Notes: a model not told the origin generated them from the letters alone. A DNA stretch of 64,000 nucleotides from Alphaproteobacteria bacterium (GCA_003246625.1 QJZR01000002.1:124001-188000); one strand, 5' to 3'. Counted from the first letter of the stretch, positions 18,055 through 30,792 are shown. Numbers and translations are program-made.

Positions 18055-19119
18055 ATGAGCAGGACTCGGGAAGCCTACCGGAATCTGGACCGGTTGTGGA
18101 AACGTGGACGTGAATTCCTGGGATGCGAATGCGCCATCCTGGGCGGGGCGATGTCCTGGGTGTCCGAGCGCAATTTGGTGGCCGCCGTCTCCAACGCCGG
18201 GGGCTTCGGGGTGATCGCCTGCGGCTCGATGCCGCCCGACATGCTGGCCGCGGAAATCGCCGCGACCAAGGCGCTGACCGACCGTCCCTTCGGCGTCAAC
18301 CTGATCACCATGCATCCGCAGCTCGACGAACTGATCGACGTCTGCGGCGCGGCCCGGGTCGGCCACGTGGTGCTGGCGGGCGGCCTGCCGTCGTCGGCCT
18401 CGATCAAGCGGGTCAAGGAATTCGGCGCCAAGGCGATCTGCTTCGCGCCCGCCCCGGTGCTGGCGAAGAAGCTGGTGCGCGCGGGCGCCGACGCCCTGGT
18501 CATCGAGGGCGCCGAGGCGGGCGGCCACGTCGGCCCGGTTTCCACCTCGGTCCTGGCGCAGGAGATCCTGCCCGCGATGGGGCGCGCGGTGCCGGTGTTC
18601 GTCGCGGGCGGCATCGGTCGCGGCGAGGCGATGCTCTCCTATCTGGAAATGGGGGCGTCCGGCGTGCAGCTGGGCACCCGTTTCGTCTGCGCCCACGAAT
18701 GCATCGCGCATCCGAGGTTTAAGCAGGCCTTCATCCGCGCCTCGGCGCGCGACGCGGTGGTCTCGGTGCAGATCGACCCGCAGTTCCCGGTGATTCCGGT
18801 GCGCGCCATCGCCAACGCCGGTACCGACCGCTTCATGGAGGTGCAGCGCTCGGTGATCGAGAAGTTCCACCGTGGCGAGATGGACCAGAAATCCGCGCAG
18901 TTGGAGATCGAGCATTTCTGGGCGGGCGCGTTGCGCCGCGCGGTGATCGACGGCGACGTCGAGAACGGCTCGTTGATGGCCGGGCAGAGCGTCGGCATGG
19001 TGACCTCGGAACAGAGCGTGCGGGAGATCATCGACGAGTTCATCGGCCAGGCGCTCGACGTGCTCGACGCGCGTGCGGCGCACGCCGCCGCCGCCGAGGA
19101 ACCTCAGGGCGCCCTCTGA
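18055..19119 (+). CDS. Nitronate monooxygenase family flavoprotein (NPD / FabK-like TIM barrel)
   Basis: 354 residues with the FMN-binding TIM barrel of the NPD family: AILGGAMSWVSE, SNAGGFGVIACG, FGVNLITMHP, the phosphate-binding EGAEAGGHVGP and FVAGGIGRGEAMLSYLEMGASGVQLGTRF (shown in parts). Members oxidise nitronates or act as enoyl reductases; the family position suggests monooxygenase, but the substrate is not certain. Its stop shares a base with the ptsP start, so the two are coupled. Confidence 0.82.
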   Translation: MSRTREAYRNLDRLWKRGREFLGCECAILGGAMSWVSERNLVAAVSNAGGFGVIACGSMPPDMLAAEIAATKALTDRPFGVNLITMHPQLDELIDVCGAARVGHVVLAGGLPSSASIKRVKEFGAKAICFAPAPVLAKKLVRAGADALVIEGAEAGGHVGPVSTSVLAQEILPAMGRAVPVFVAGGIGRGEAMLSYLEMGASGVQLGTRFVCAHECIAHPRFKQAFIRASARDAVVSVQIDPQFPVIPVRAIANAGTDRFMEVQRSVIEKFHRGEMDQKSAQLEIEHFWAGALRRAVIDGDVENGSLMAGQSVGMVTSEQSVREIIDEFIGQALDVLDARAAHAAAAEEPQGAL

Positions 19120-21380
19120 TGCCGGGCGACGCCGCCGCCGTCTCGCGCCGCCTTCTCGGTCGCATCCGCGACGTGATGGCGAAGCCGGGGATGCCGGAAG
19201 AGCGTCTGAACGTCATCGTTCGCTGCATCGCCGAGGACATGTGCGCGGCGGTGTGCTCCTGTTACGTGATGCGCGCCGGCGAGGTGCTGGAACTGTTCGC
19301 CACCGAGGGTCTGCGCGCCAGCGCCGTGCACCAGACCCGCCTGCGCGTCGGCGAGGGCCTGGTCGGCTTCATCGCCGCGCATCCGCGCGCCCTGGCCCTG
19401 TCCGACGCGTGGAGCCACCCCAATTTCGTCTATCGCCCGGAAACCGGCGAGGAACCCTATCGGTCGTTCCTCGGCGTGCCGATCGTGCGCGGCGCGCGGG
19501 TGGCCGGGGTGCTGGTGGTGCAAACCACCGAGACCCGCGAGTTCGCGCCCGAGGAGATCGAGGCGCTGGAAACCGTGGCGATGGTGCTGGCGGAGCTTCT
19601 GACCGCGGGCAACCTGATCGACCGGCGGGAACAGATTCCGGTGGACGGCAACGCCCTGGTGCCGTTGCGCATCAACGGCCTGAAGCTGTCCGAGGGGTTG
19701 GGGGTGGGGGTCGCCTACCTGCACCGCAAGGTTCCCTTCGTCAAGCAGATGGTCGGCGAAAGCCCCGAGGTCGAGGCGAAGCGCTTCGACGAGGCGCTGG
19801 AGCGCATGCACTCCGCCCTCGACGAGATGCTGGCCGCCGAGGCGATCGGCAAAAGCGAGTACCGCGACATCCTGGAGGCGTACCGCATGTTCGCCGCCGA
19901 CCGTGGCTGGATCGAACGCATCCGCGCCCACATTCAGGGCGGCCTCTCCGCCGAGGCGGCGGTGCAGCGCGCGCAGGAGGAAAACCGCGCCCGCATGCAG
20001 GACGTCACCGATCCCTACCTGCGCGAGCGGCTGTGCGACCTGGAAGACCTGACCGACCGTCTGATGCTGCATCTGATGGGCCTCGACCCCGCCGAGCGCC
20101 GTACCCTGCCCGCGCATGCCATCCTGGTGGCGCGCACCCTGGGGCCGGCGGATCTGCTGGATTACGACCTGGCGAAAATCCATGGCGTGGTGCTGGAGGA
20201 GGGCTCGCCCAGCATGCACGTCGCGATCATCGCCCGCGCCTTGAACATCCCCATGGTCGCCCGCGTGCCCGAGGTGGTGGGCAAGATCGGGGCGGGCGAC
20301 CCGGTGATCGTCGACGGCGACAACGGCAGCGTCTTCATCCGCCCGGGCGAGGACGTTTCCGCCGCCTTCGTCGCCACCGTGCGGATGCGCCGCGAAAAGC
20401 AGAAAACCTATGCCGTGCTGCGCGACCTTCCGGCGCAAACCCGCGACGGGGAACGGGTTTCGCTGCTGATGAACGCCGGTCTTCTCGCCGACATTCCGAT
20501 CCTCGACGAGGTCAACGCCGATGGCATCGGCCTCTACCGCACCGAACTGCCCTTCATGGTGCGTTCCCAGACCCCGGACGTCGAGGTGCAGACCCAGCTT
20601 TACCGCTCGGTGATCGATCAGGCGGGGGGGCGCCCGGTGTGCTTCCGCACCCTCGACGTCGGCGGCGACAAGATGCTGCCCTATTGGCAGAACGCGGGCG
20701 AGGAGAATCCGGCGATGGGGTGGCGGTCGATCCGCATCACTCTGGATCACCCGGCGATCATGCGCCAGCAGTTGCGTGCCCTGATCCGCGCCGCCGACGG
20801 ACGGCCGCTTTCGGTGATGTTCCCGATGATCGCCGAGGTCGCCGAGTTCGACGCGGCGCGGCGTATCCTCGACCTCGAACTGGCGCGCGCCCAGCATCGC
20901 GGCGACCCGTTGCCCCGCGAACTGGCGGTCGGCTGCATGGTCGAGGTGCCGTCCATCGTCTTCCAGCTGCCGCAGCTGTTGCAGCGGGTGGATTTCCTGT
21001 CCGTCGGCAGCAACGACCTGGCGCAGTTCCTGTTCGCCCGCGACCGCGGCAACCAGCGCATCGCCGAACGCTACGACCTTTTGTCGCCGCCGTTCCTCAG
21101 CTTCCTCGACCGCATCCTCGACGCCTGCAACGCGGCGGGCAAGCCGTGTTCGCTGTGCGGCGAAATGGCGGCCAGCCCGCTCGACGCGATGGCGCTGATC
21201 GGCCTGGGCTTCCGCCGGGTTTCGGTGAACGGCCCGGCGGTGGGACCGGTCAAGGCGATGATCCGCAGCATGAATGCCGCCGATACCGAGCGTATCGTCA
21301 GGAAATTGTTGCGTTCCTCGGTTCACAGCCTGCGCACGAATTTGGCTGGATTCGCCCTCGACCACGGCGTGCAGATCTGA
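19119..21380 (+). CDS. ptsP: PTS-Ntr enzyme I (phosphoenolpyruvate-protein phosphotransferase PtsP)
   Basis: First enzyme of the nitrogen-related phosphotransferase system, which moves phosphate from PEP to NPr and EIIA-Ntr for regulation rather than sugar uptake. Of 753 residues, about 20-150 form a GAF domain (binds glutamine in known cases). The swivel domain has the phospho-His367 in SPSMHVAIIAR. The PEP-binding barrel has GLYRTELPFM, FRTLDVGGDK, VGSNDLAQFL and the acid/base Cys680 in LCGEMA. The start overlaps the previous stop (TGATG). Confidence 0.95.
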   Translation: MPGDAAAVSRRLLGRIRDVMAKPGMPEERLNVIVRCIAEDMCAAVCSCYVMRAGEVLELFATEGLRASAVHQTRLRVGEGLVGFIAAHPRALALSDAWSHPNFVYRPETGEEPYRSFLGVPIVRGARVAGVLVVQTTETREFAPEEIEALETVAMVLAELLTAGNLIDRREQIPVDGNALVPLRINGLKLSEGLGVGVAYLHRKVPFVKQMVGESPEVEAKRFDEALERMHSALDEMLAAEAIGKSEYRDILEAYRMFAADRGWIERIRAHIQGGLSAEAAVQRAQEENRARMQDVTDPYLRERLCDLEDLTDRLMLHLMGLDPAERRTLPAHAILVARTLGPADLLDYDLAKIHGVVLEEGSPSMHVAIIARALNIPMVARVPEVVGKIGAGDPVIVDGDNGSVFIRPGEDVSAAFVATVRMRREKQKTYAVLRDLPAQTRDGERVSLLMNAGLLADIPILDEVNADGIGLYRTELPFMVRSQTPDVEVQTQLYRSVIDQAGGRPVCFRTLDVGGDKMLPYWQNAGEENPAMGWRSIRITLDHPAIMRQQLRALIRAADGRPLSVMFPMIAEVAEFDAARRILDLELARAQHRGDPLPRELAVGCMVEVPSIVFQLPQLLQRVDFLSVGSNDLAQFLFARDRGNQRIAERYDLLSPPFLSFLDRILDACNAAGKPCSLCGEMAASPLDAMALIGLGFRRVSVNGPAVGPVKAMIRSMNAADTERIVRKLLRSSVHSLRTNLAGFALDHGVQI

Positions 21381-21562
21381 TCGAGAGCCTTATATTTCAA
21401 AGCATTTCGCTCTTTACATGGGCTTTTGAGCGGAACTTCTGTGATTGCCCGGAAGGAAGCTTGCGGGCATACTGTCACCACCTTTCCGTCAGGTGAGGCA
21501 TGCCGCGCGTCCGGCTGGGGGAAGCGCCGGAAAGAAACCATTCGCAGCGAGGGAAGAAGTTG

Positions 21563-22720
21563 GTGGAACAGCAGAACATGCCGCCGGAACCGCCGGTCGG
21601 CGATGCGCCGCAGGCGAACGTCGAAATTCCGCCGCGCGGCAGCGTCGGCGCCCTGCTGAAGGCTTCGCGCACCCGTTTGGGAATCGACTTGGCGACGATC
21701 GCCGACACCCTGCGCATCCGTCTGGTCTATCTGGAAGCGATCGAGGACGGTCGTTACGAGGACCTGCCGGGCGGCACCTATGCCGTCGGCTTCATCCGTT
21801 CCTATGGCGACCAGCTGGGTCTCGACGGCATGGAACTGGTGCGCCGGTTTAAGCTGGAAACCGGCACCGAATCGCCCGCCGCGGCGCAGCCGATCTCCTT
21901 CCCCAAGCCGGTGAAAACCCTGGGTTTGCCGGTCGGCGCCATCCTGACCGTGGCGGTGGCGGTGGCGGCGCTTTTGGCGGGGGGGTGGCTGCTGTTTTCC
22001 AGCAACGACCGCGCCTCGCTGATGCCGAAGATCCCCGCCGCCTTGAACGAAAAGGTGGGAACCCCCGAACCCGTCGCGCCGCCGTCCGCCGCATCCCCCG
22101 CGGCGGAGGAAAAACCCGCCCCGGTCGCCGAACCGGCCAAGGCCGAGCCGCCGAAGCCGGAACCGGCGAAGCCCGTGGCCAAGGCCGAGCCGCCGAAGCC
22201 GGAACCGGCGAAGCCCGTGGCCAAGGCCGAGCCGCCGAAGCCGGAACCGGCGAAGCCCGTGGCCAAGGTTGAGCCGCCGAAGCCGGAGGCGGCGAAGCCC
22301 GTGGCCAAGGCCGAGTCGCCGAAGCCGGAGGCGGCGAAACCCGCCGCCAAGACCGAAACCGCCAAGCCCACCGCCGAAGAGGCGGAAGAGGTTCCGGAAA
22401 CTCCGGAAACCGTGGCGCGCGATCCCCGCGTCTATGGGCAAGAAAACGCCGACGCCCGCATCGAGATCGTCGCCTCCGGCGATTCCTGGGTGCAGGTCAC
22501 CGAAAACGGCAACCTGGTGCTGACCCGTCTGCTGCACCCCGGCGACCGTTTCAAGGTGCCGAACCGTAACGGCCTGCTGCTGATGACCGGCAACGCGGGC
22601 GGCCTGGACGTCCTGGTCGACGGGCAGAAGGTGGGGACGGTCGGCGCCGCCGGGCAGGTGATGCGCGACGTGTCGTTGGACGCCGGACGCTTGCAAGCCA
22701 CGCGGAAGGCTTCTAACTGA
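21563..22720 (+). CDS. RodZ-like cytoskeletal/transcription protein (HTH-25, one TM, DUF4115)
   Basis: 385 residues. An N-terminal Xre-like helix-turn-helix ([40 protein letters not shown] in parts) matches RodZ, which links MreB to the cell envelope. One TM segment lies at about residues 115-138. A Pro/Lys/Ala-rich periplasmic stretch built from a 14-residue repeat follows. The C-terminal DUF4115 domain holds [20 protein letters not shown] and [13 protein letters not shown] 21563 (or TTG 21560) follows GAGGGA; ATG 21500 is also possible. It precedes ispG by 31 bp. Confidence 0.88.
   Translation: MEQQNMPPEPPVGDAPQANVEIPPRGSVGALLKASRTRLGIDLATIADTLRIRLVYLEAIEDGRYEDLPGGTYAVGFIRSYGDQLGLDGMELVRRFKLETGTESPAAAQPISFPKPVKTLGLPVGAILTVAVAVAALLAGGWLLFSSNDRASLMPKIPAALNEKVGTPEPVAPPSAASPAAEEKPAPVAEPAKAEPPKPEPAKPVAKAEPPKPEPAKPVAKAEPPKPEPAKPVAKVEPPKPEAAKPVAKAESPKPEAAKPAAKTETAKPTAEEAEEVPETPETVARDPRVYGQENADARIEIVASGDSWVQVTENGNLVLTRLLHPGDRFKVPNRNGLLLMTGNAGGLDVLVDGQKVGTVGAAGQVMRDVSLDAGRLQATRKASN
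22139..22348 (+). repeat. Five tandem 42-bp repeats within the RodZ-like gene
   Basis: Units at 22139, 22181, 22223, 22265 and 22307, each coding [14 protein letters not shown] or a close variant. The first three are identical; the last two carry EAAKP and other single changes. The repeat spans the periplasmic linker between the membrane segment and DUF4115, so copy number sets linker length. Confidence 0.95.
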
Positions 22721-22751
22721 AGGGCGGTCCCTTCAGACAGGCGAGGTTGCC

Positions 22752-23861
22752 TTGAACCACCCCGAATACCGCCGGATCGTCCGCCGCAAGACGCGGCAGG
22801 TCCGCGTCGGCCCCGTCCTGGTTGGCGGCGACGCGCCGATCTCGGTGCAGACGATGACCAATACCCTGACCGCCGACGTCGAGGCGACCCTGGCGCAGAT
22901 CCGCCGCGCCGAGGCGGCGGGCGTGGACATCGTGCGCGTCTCGTGCCCCGACGAGGAATCGACCCGCGCCCTGGCCGCCATCGTCAAGGGCGCCAAGGTG
23001 CCGGTGGTCGCCGACATTCATTTCCACTACAAGCGCGCCATCGAGGCGGCGGAGGCGGGGGCGGCCTGCCTGCGCATCAATCCCGGCAACATCGGTTCGG
23101 CGGCGCGGGTGCGCGAGGTGGTCCAGGCAGCGAAGGATCACGGCTGCTCGATGCGCATCGGCGTCAACGCGGGCAGCCTGGACCGGGAACTTCTGGAAAA
23201 GTACGGCGAGCCCTGTCCCCAGGCGATGGTGGAAAGCGCCCTGATGCATGCCCGCATCCTCGAGGACAACGACTTTTTCGACTTCAAGATCAGCGTCAAG
23301 GCGTCGGACGTGTTCCTGGCCATCGCCGCCTACGAGGGCCTGGCGGCGGCCTGCGATTATCCGCTGCACCTGGGCGTCACCGAGGCGGGCGGCCTGCGCA
23401 CCGGCACGGTGAAGTCGGCTCTTGGCATCGGCGCGCTGCTGCGGCAGGGGATCGGCGACACCATCCGGGTGTCGCTGTCCGCCGACCCGGTGGAGGAAGT
23501 GCGCGTCGGGTTCGACATCCTGAAGGGGCTGGACCTGCGCCATCGCGGCGTGCGCATCGTTTCCTGTCCGTCGTGCGCGCGCATGGGATTCGACGTCTCC
23601 GCCGTGGTCGCGGAACTGGAACGCCGCCTCGACCACATCGTCGAACCGGTCACCCTGTCGGTGCTGGGCTGCGTGGTCAACGGCCCGGGCGAGGCGCGGT
23701 CGAGCGATATCGGCTTGACCGGCGGTGGTAAAAACACGCACAAGGTGTTCCTGAACGGCGTGCCGGACCACAGCGTCGGCACCGACCGGATCGTTGACCA
23801 TCTGGTCGATCTGGTGGAAAAACGCGCCGCCGCCATGAAAACCGCCAAGGCGGCGGACTGA
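22752..23861 (+). CDS. ispG: 4-hydroxy-3-methylbut-2-enyl diphosphate synthase (flavodoxin/ferredoxin type)
   Basis: Penultimate step of the MEP isoprenoid pathway, a [4Fe-4S] enzyme. The 369-residue protein has [12 protein letters not shown] near the N-terminus, LRINPGNIG, and the cluster ligands Cys272 and Cys275 (SCPSCAR), Cys307 and Glu314 (GCVVNGPGE). The TTG start at 22752 is supported by GGCGAGG five bases upstream; there is no ATG that fits. The shape is the short, bacterial form. It lies between the RodZ-like gene and hisS, an order shared with other proteobacteria. Confidence 0.97.
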   Translation: MNHPEYRRIVRRKTRQVRVGPVLVGGDAPISVQTMTNTLTADVEATLAQIRRAEAAGVDIVRVSCPDEESTRALAAIVKGAKVPVVADIHFHYKRAIEAAEAGAACLRINPGNIGSAARVREVVQAAKDHGCSMRIGVNAGSLDRELLEKYGEPCPQAMVESALMHARILEDNDFFDFKISVKASDVFLAIAAYEGLAAACDYPLHLGVTEAGGLRTGTVKSALGIGALLRQGIGDTIRVSLSADPVEEVRVGFDILKGLDLRHRGVRIVSCPSCARMGFDVSAVVAELERRLDHIVEPVTLSVLGCVVNGPGEARSSDIGLTGGGKNTHKVFLNGVPDHSVGTDRIVDHLVDLVEKRAAAMKTAKAAD

Positions 23862-23883
23862 TCGTCAAGGAAAGGAATCCGGG

Positions 23884-25164
23884 GTGTCCTCCCTTCAGCC
23901 GGTGCGCGGGACGCACGATCTTTTGCCCGAGGAAATGCGGGCCTTCCGCCACGTCGTGGAAACCGGGCGCGGCGTCGCCGCGCGTTATGGCTTCGCCGAA
24001 ATGGCGACGCCGATCTTCGAATTCTCCGGCGTCTTCGCCCGCACCCTGGGCGACACCTCGGACATCGTCACCAAGGAGATGTATACCTTCGCCGACCGCA
24101 AGGGGGAGAGCCTGACCCTGCGGCCCGAGGGCACGGCGGGCATCGCCCGCGCCTTCATCTCCAACGGCTTGGCCAACGACCTGCCGTTCAAGGTCTTCTA
24201 CGCCGGGCCGATGTTCCGTTACGAGCGCCCGCAAAAGGGCCGCCAGCGCCAGTTCCACCAGATCGGCGTCGAGCTGCTGGGGGTGTCCGAGCCGCAGGCG
24301 GACGTCGAGGTCATCGCCGCCGGGCGCCACATCATCGACGCGCTGGGGATCAAGGGCAACGTCACCCTGGAGATCAACACCCTGGGCGACACCGAAAGCC
24401 GCGAGGCCTATCGCGGCGCGCTGGTCGCCTTCCTGTCGGGGCGCATCGCCGAGCTCTCCGCCGACAGCCGCGAACGCCTGGAACGCAACCCGCTGCGCAT
24501 CCTCGATTCCAAGGACGAGGGCGACCGCGCGGTGATCGCCGACGCGCCGCTTCTCGGCGATTTCCTCAATCCCGCGTCGCGCGCCTTCTACGACGACCTG
24601 AAGAACGGCCTGATGGACATCGGCCTCGACTTCGTCGAAAACCCGCGCTTGGTGCGCGGCCTCGACTATTACGGCCACACCGCCTTCGAATTCACCACCG
24701 ACGCCCTGGGGGCGCAGGGCACGGTGATGGCGGGCGGCCGTTACGACGGCCTGATCAAGACCATGGGCGGTCCCGCCACGCCGGGCGTCGGCTGGGCGGC
24801 GGGGGTGGAGCGCCTGTCCATGCTGTTGGCCGAGGCCCCGGCGGCGGAACGCCCGGTGGCGATGATCCCGGCGGGCAACGACGCGGTGATCCGCCGCGAG
24901 GCGACGATTCTGACCGAACGCCTGCGCCGCGCCGGGTTCTGCGTCGACCTGGCGTTTTCCGGCAACATGGGCAAGCGGATGAAACGCGCCAACAAGGTCG
25001 CCGCCAAGGTGGCGGTGATCCTGGGCGAGGACGAACGGCTGGCCCGCGCCGTCACCCTGCGGGATCTCGACTCCGGCGAACAGACGACGGTGTCGCTGGA
25101 CCGCATGGAAGAGACCTTGCGCGGCCTGTTCGCGGGCGGGGGAGACGCCTTCGGTGGCATTTGA
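23884..25164 (+). CDS. hisS: Histidyl-tRNA synthetase
   Basis: Class II synthetase of 426 residues. Motif 1 begins at [11 protein letters not shown]; motif 2 is in [16 protein letters not shown]; the histidine-specific loop [15 protein letters not shown] and a motif 3 with GGRYDGL and [11 protein letters not shown] are all present. The anticodon-binding domain follows residue 320. The start is GTG at 23884 after AAGGAAAGGA. It overlaps prfA by 11 bp. Confidence 0.97.
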   Translation: MSSLQPVRGTHDLLPEEMRAFRHVVETGRGVAARYGFAEMATPIFEFSGVFARTLGDTSDIVTKEMYTFADRKGESLTLRPEGTAGIARAFISNGLANDLPFKVFYAGPMFRYERPQKGRQRQFHQIGVELLGVSEPQADVEVIAAGRHIIDALGIKGNVTLEINTLGDTESREAYRGALVAFLSGRIAELSADSRERLERNPLRILDSKDEGDRAVIADAPLLGDFLNPASRAFYDDLKNGLMDIGLDFVENPRLVRGLDYYGHTAFEFTTDALGAQGTVMAGGRYDGLIKTMGGPATPGVGWAAGVERLSMLLAEAPAAERPVAMIPAGNDAVIRREATILTERLRRAGFCVDLAFSGNMGKRMKRANKVAAKVAVILGEDERLARAVTLRDLDSGEQTTVSLDRMEETLRGLFAGGGDAFGGI

Positions 25165-26233
25165 GGACAAGCTTGCCCAGGTGGTGCGCCGCCACGAGGA
25201 GGCGACCGGCCGCCTGAGCACCGATCCCACGCTGGACCCGGCCACGGTCGCCGCCCTTTCGCGCGAGGCGGCGGAGCTTGGCCCGCTGGTCGAACGCATC
25301 GGCGAATGGGAAAAGGCGAAGACCGACATCGCCGAGGCCGAGGCGATCATCGCCGAATCCGGCGACGCCGACCTCAAGGCCCTGGCGCAGGAGGAACTCT
25401 ACGCCGCCAGGGACCGCCTGCCCGGGATCGAGGCGGCGATCCGCCTGGCCCTTCTGCCCAAGGACGCCGACGACGCCCGCAACGCCATCCTGGAAGTGCG
25501 CGCCGGAACCGGCGGCGAGGAAGCCGCCCTGTTCGCCGCCGACCTGTTCCGCATGTACCAGCGCTATGCCGCGTTGCACGGCTGGCGGATGGAGGTGCTG
25601 GACGTCAACGAAACCGGCATCGGCGGCATCAAGGAAGTCGTCGCCTCGGTGGCGGGGGCCGGGGTGTTCGCCCGCCTGAAGTTCGAATCCGGCGTGCATC
25701 GCGTGCAGCGCGTTCCGGCGACCGAGGCGGGGGGGCGCATCCATACCTCCGCCGCTACCGTCGCGGTGCTGCCCGAGGTCGAGGACGTCGACATCGAGGT
25801 CAAGGACTCCGACCTGCGCATCGACACCTTCCGTTCGCAGGGGGCGGGCGGTCAGTCGGTGAACACCACCGATTCCGCGGTGCGCATCACCCACCTGCCG
25901 ACCGGCGTCGTCGTGCAGTGCCAGGACGAACGCTCGCAGGTGAAGAACAAGGTCAAGGCGATGAAGGTGCTGCGCGCCCGCCTGTACGAACACGCCCGCA
26001 GCGAAAAGGACCAGTCCCGCGCCGCCGACCGGCGCGCCCAGGTGGGATCGGGCGACCGCTCGGAACGCATCCGTACCTACAACTTCCCGCAGGGCCGCGT
26101 CACCGACCATCGCATCAACCTGACCCTCTATAAGATCGACCAGATCGTCGACGGCTCCTGCCTCGACGAGGTCATCGACCCCCTGATCGCCGAGGACCAG
26201 GCCGCCCGCCTGGCCGCGCTGGAGGCGGAATGA
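25154..26233 (+). CDS. prfA: Peptide chain release factor 1
   Basis: Recognises UAA and UAG and releases the finished protein. 359 residues with the PAT codon-reading tripeptide in [13 protein letters not shown] and the catalytic G232-G233-Q234 in [10 protein letters not shown]. The GTG start at 25154 lies inside the end of hisS. The next gene, prmC, encodes the enzyme that methylates this glutamine, so the pair is functionally linked. Confidence 0.97.
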   Translation: MAFEDKLAQVVRRHEEATGRLSTDPTLDPATVAALSREAAELGPLVERIGEWEKAKTDIAEAEAIIAESGDADLKALAQEELYAARDRLPGIEAAIRLALLPKDADDARNAILEVRAGTGGEEAALFAADLFRMYQRYAALHGWRMEVLDVNETGIGGIKEVVASVAGAGVFARLKFESGVHRVQRVPATEAGGRIHTSAATVAVLPEVEDVDIEVKDSDLRIDTFRSQGAGGQSVNTTDSAVRITHLPTGVVVQCQDERSQVKNKVKAMKVLRARLYEHARSEKDQSRAADRRAQVGSGDRSERIRTYNFPQGRVTDHRINLTLYKIDQIVDGSCLDEVIDPLIAEDQAARLAALEAE

Positions 26234-26268
26234 CGGCCCCGGTACGCGCCGTTCTCCGGCAGCCGGAT

Positions 26269-26285
26269 GCGGGGCTCCGCCCCGC
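26269..26285. repeat. GC-rich hairpin element between prfA and prmC
   Basis: GCGGGGC, TCC, GCCCCGC. The 13-mer CGGGGCTCCGCCC at 26270-26282 recurs in inverted form at 51804-51816, at the 3' end of dsbD. This suggests a small dispersed intergenic repeat of this genome. Confidence 0.45.
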
Positions 26286-26308
26286 GCCCCGCCGGAAGGG
26301 CGCGCGCC

Positions 26309-27193
26309 ATGGCTGACACCCTGGGGGACGTTCTGGCGGCGGCGGCGGCGCGGTTGCGGCGCGCGGGGGTGGAGACGGCGCGGCTGGACGTGCGGCTGCT
26401 GGCCGGGCATGTGCTGGGGCTGGACGCGGCGGCGATGCTGACCCACCCGGAGCGTCCGTTGTCGGCGGCGGAGGCCGCGGCGGTGGAGGCCCTGGTGGCG
26501 CGGCGCGAACGCCGCGAGCCGGTGGCGCGGATTCTCGGCTCGCGCGAGTTCTATGGCCTGCCCTTCGTCCTGGCGGCGGAGACCCTGGAGCCGCGCCCGG
26601 ATTCCGAAACCGTGGTCGAGGCGGCGCTGGAGGCGCTGGCGGGAATCGCCGCGCCCCGGGTGCTGGACCTCGGCACCGGCACCGGGTGTTTGCTGCTGGC
26701 GGTGCTGGCGTCGCGTCCGGACGCGCGGGGGGTGGGCATCGACGCGGCGGCGGGCGCGGTGGCTGCGGCCGCCGCCAACGCGGCGGCCCTGGGCCTGGCG
26801 GAGCGGGCGGCGTTCCGGCAGGGGGACTGGAACGGTGCCGACTGGACGCGGGATCTGGGCGGTCCCTTCGATCTGGTGCTCTCCAACCCGCCCTACATTC
26901 CGGCGGCGGAGCTTGCGGTTCTGCAGCCCGAGGTACGTGACTTCGACCCGCGCCTCGCCCTCGACGGCGGTGCCGACGGTCTGGCCCCGTATCGGCGCCT
27001 GGCTCCGGCCTTGCCCGGGCTGCTGGTGCCGGGCGGTATCGCCGCGTTCGAGGTGGGAGCGGGGCAGGCGGCGGCGGTTTCCGCCTTGTTTTCCGGCGCG
27101 GAATTGACGGATGTCAGGATTTTCTCGGACCTGGGCGGCGTCGAACGCTGCGTCCGCGCCCGCCGTGCGGGAAAACCGGAAGTTTCTTCGTGA
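26309..27193 (+). CDS. prmC: Release factor glutamine methyltransferase
   Basis: Methylates the GGQ glutamine of release factors with SAM. 294 residues; the N-terminal helical domain is followed by the SAM loop VLDLGTGTGCL and the hallmark N193-P-P-Y196 in LSNPPYIP. ATG 26309 with GGAAGGG upstream is chosen over the reading from 26267. It follows prfA after 75 bp. Confidence 0.96.
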   Translation: MADTLGDVLAAAAARLRRAGVETARLDVRLLAGHVLGLDAAAMLTHPERPLSAAEAAAVEALVARRERREPVARILGSREFYGLPFVLAAETLEPRPDSETVVEAALEALAGIAAPRVLDLGTGTGCLLLAVLASRPDARGVGIDAAAGAVAAAAANAAALGLAERAAFRQGDWNGADWTRDLGGPFDLVLSNPPYIPAAELAVLQPEVRDFDPRLALDGGADGLAPYRRLAPALPGLLVPGGIAAFEVGAGQAAAVSALFSGAELTDVRIFSDLGGVERCVRARRAGKPEVSS

Positions 27194-27215
27194 ATTTGCC
27201 GAAACGACGAAGAAA
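27183..27215 (+). terminator. Hairpin across the prmC stop
   Basis: TTTCTTCGT (27183-27191) pairs with ACGAAGAAA (27207-27215) over a 15-nt loop. It covers the prmC stop codon. The stem is A/T and T/C rich and no T run follows, so its role as a terminator is a guess. Confidence 0.3.
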
Positions 27216-27564
27216 TCGGTTGGAATGATGCAACGGAGCGTTTAGGTTTCACTCGTTCGCGCATGGGCGCCGAAGCGGAAGCCGGTTTTTGGGGTCGGCT
27301 CCGTCGGTGCCGGATCGAAGGATCCGGCGACCGGGATCGGCGGCGATGGGACCCGTGCCGTTCGTTGACATTGAGACTGACGTGACCGTGAAGCCGGGCC
27401 TTTATCGCAAGGCCCCACGGGGGATGGATGCCAGGTGCGTTCTCCCGCCGGATTCTCCCGGCAGGCGTGCAGCGAGTCCGTGTCCGGGGGGCTTTCCCCC
27501 TCCCGTCGTTTCCGGGGTTGCCGGGCGGCGGTCGGTTATGAACTTTCGTGGTTAATTCAGAGTC
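27194..27564 (+). other. 371-bp region before the DUF4167 gene, no gene seen
   Basis: Apart from the hairpin at 27183-27215 I see no supported gene. A TTGACA-like box at 27364-27369 has no good -10 at 16-18 bp. The small reading frames here lack ribosome binding sites and family features. The length suggests a promoter with a long leader for the DUF4167 gene. Confidence 0.5.
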
Positions 27565-28023
27565 ATGAAACAGCATTCGAATCAGAAGTCGCGGCCGCGT
27601 GGCGGACGCATGCCCAATCAGCAACAGCGTCGGGGCAACGGTCCGTCGCGGAACCAGACCTTCGACAGCAACGGCCCGAGCGTGCGGATCCGCGGTTCGG
27701 CGCATCAGGTGATGGAAAAGTATCTGGCGCTGGCCCGCGACGCGGCGGGGCAGGGCGACCGCGTGCTGGCGGAAAACTATCTGCAGCACGCCGAGCATTA
27801 CTTCCGCATCATCCAGAACATGCAGCCGCGCACGCCGCGGGTTCTGTCGCCGGCGGCGGCGGACGGGGCCGACGGCTCCGCGCCGATGGACGAGCAGAAC
27901 GGCGACGACGGCGACGAGGACGACGCCTCGGGCGACGAGGAAGCGGTGGTCGAGGTGATCGTCCCCGCGCAGCGCGCCCCCGCGGCGGAAGAGACCGAGG
28001 AAGCCGAGCCGATCGCCGTCTGA
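27565..28023 (+). CDS. DUF4167 domain protein
   Basis: 152 residues. The N-terminus is basic and glutamine-rich, then comes the conserved DUF4167 core: DSNGPSVRIRGSAHQVMEKY, ALARDAAGQGDRVLAENYLQ and HAEHYFRIIQNMQ (given in parts). The tail is strongly acidic (GDDGDEDDASGDEE). RNA binding is often assumed from the charge pattern but is not proven. It is usually found near prfA and prmC in alphaproteobacteria, as here. Confidence 0.92.
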   Translation: MKQHSNQKSRPRGGRMPNQQQRRGNGPSRNQTFDSNGPSVRIRGSAHQVMEKYLALARDAAGQGDRVLAENYLQHAEHYFRIIQNMQPRTPRVLSPAAADGADGSAPMDEQNGDDGDEDDASGDEEAVVEVIVPAQRAPAAEETEEAEPIAV

Positions 28024-28047
28024 TCCGGCCTGCCGTGCGAAAAAGAA

Positions 28048-28084
28048 AACGCCGTCCCCGGCGAGGGGGCGGCGTTTCTTGTTT
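28048..28084 (+). terminator. Rho-independent terminator of the DUF4167 gene
   Basis: AACGCCGTCCCC (28048-28059), loop GGCGA, GGGGGCGGCGTT (28065-28076): a 12-bp stem with one T-G pair, followed by TCTTGTTT. Located 24 bp after the stop. Confidence 0.85.
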
Positions 28085-28095
28085 GCCGGGTTGCA

Positions 28096-28125
28096 CTTGC
28101 GCGAAGGATGGCGGACTCTCCATAT
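28096..28125 (+). promoter_or_regulatory. Candidate heat-shock (RpoH) promoter of clpB
   Basis: CTTG at 28096-28099 and CTCCATAT at 28118-28125 resemble the sigma-32 boxes CTTGAA and CCCCATNT at an accepted distance. Located 68 bp upstream of clpB, itself a classic heat-shock gene. The match is partial. Confidence 0.4.
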
Positions 28126-28192
28126 GGTGAGGCGAAACCGGACGTTGCCGTTGCGGGACGTGCCGGAGATGACGCCAACGCGAGGGTCGAAG

Positions 28193-30787
<2,595 letters not shown>

Positions 30788-30792
30788 AGAAA

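Noticed and set aside
27289-27555. 88-codon open frame before the DUF4167 gene
   Set aside because: No ribosome binding site, composition of a shadow frame and no recognisable features.
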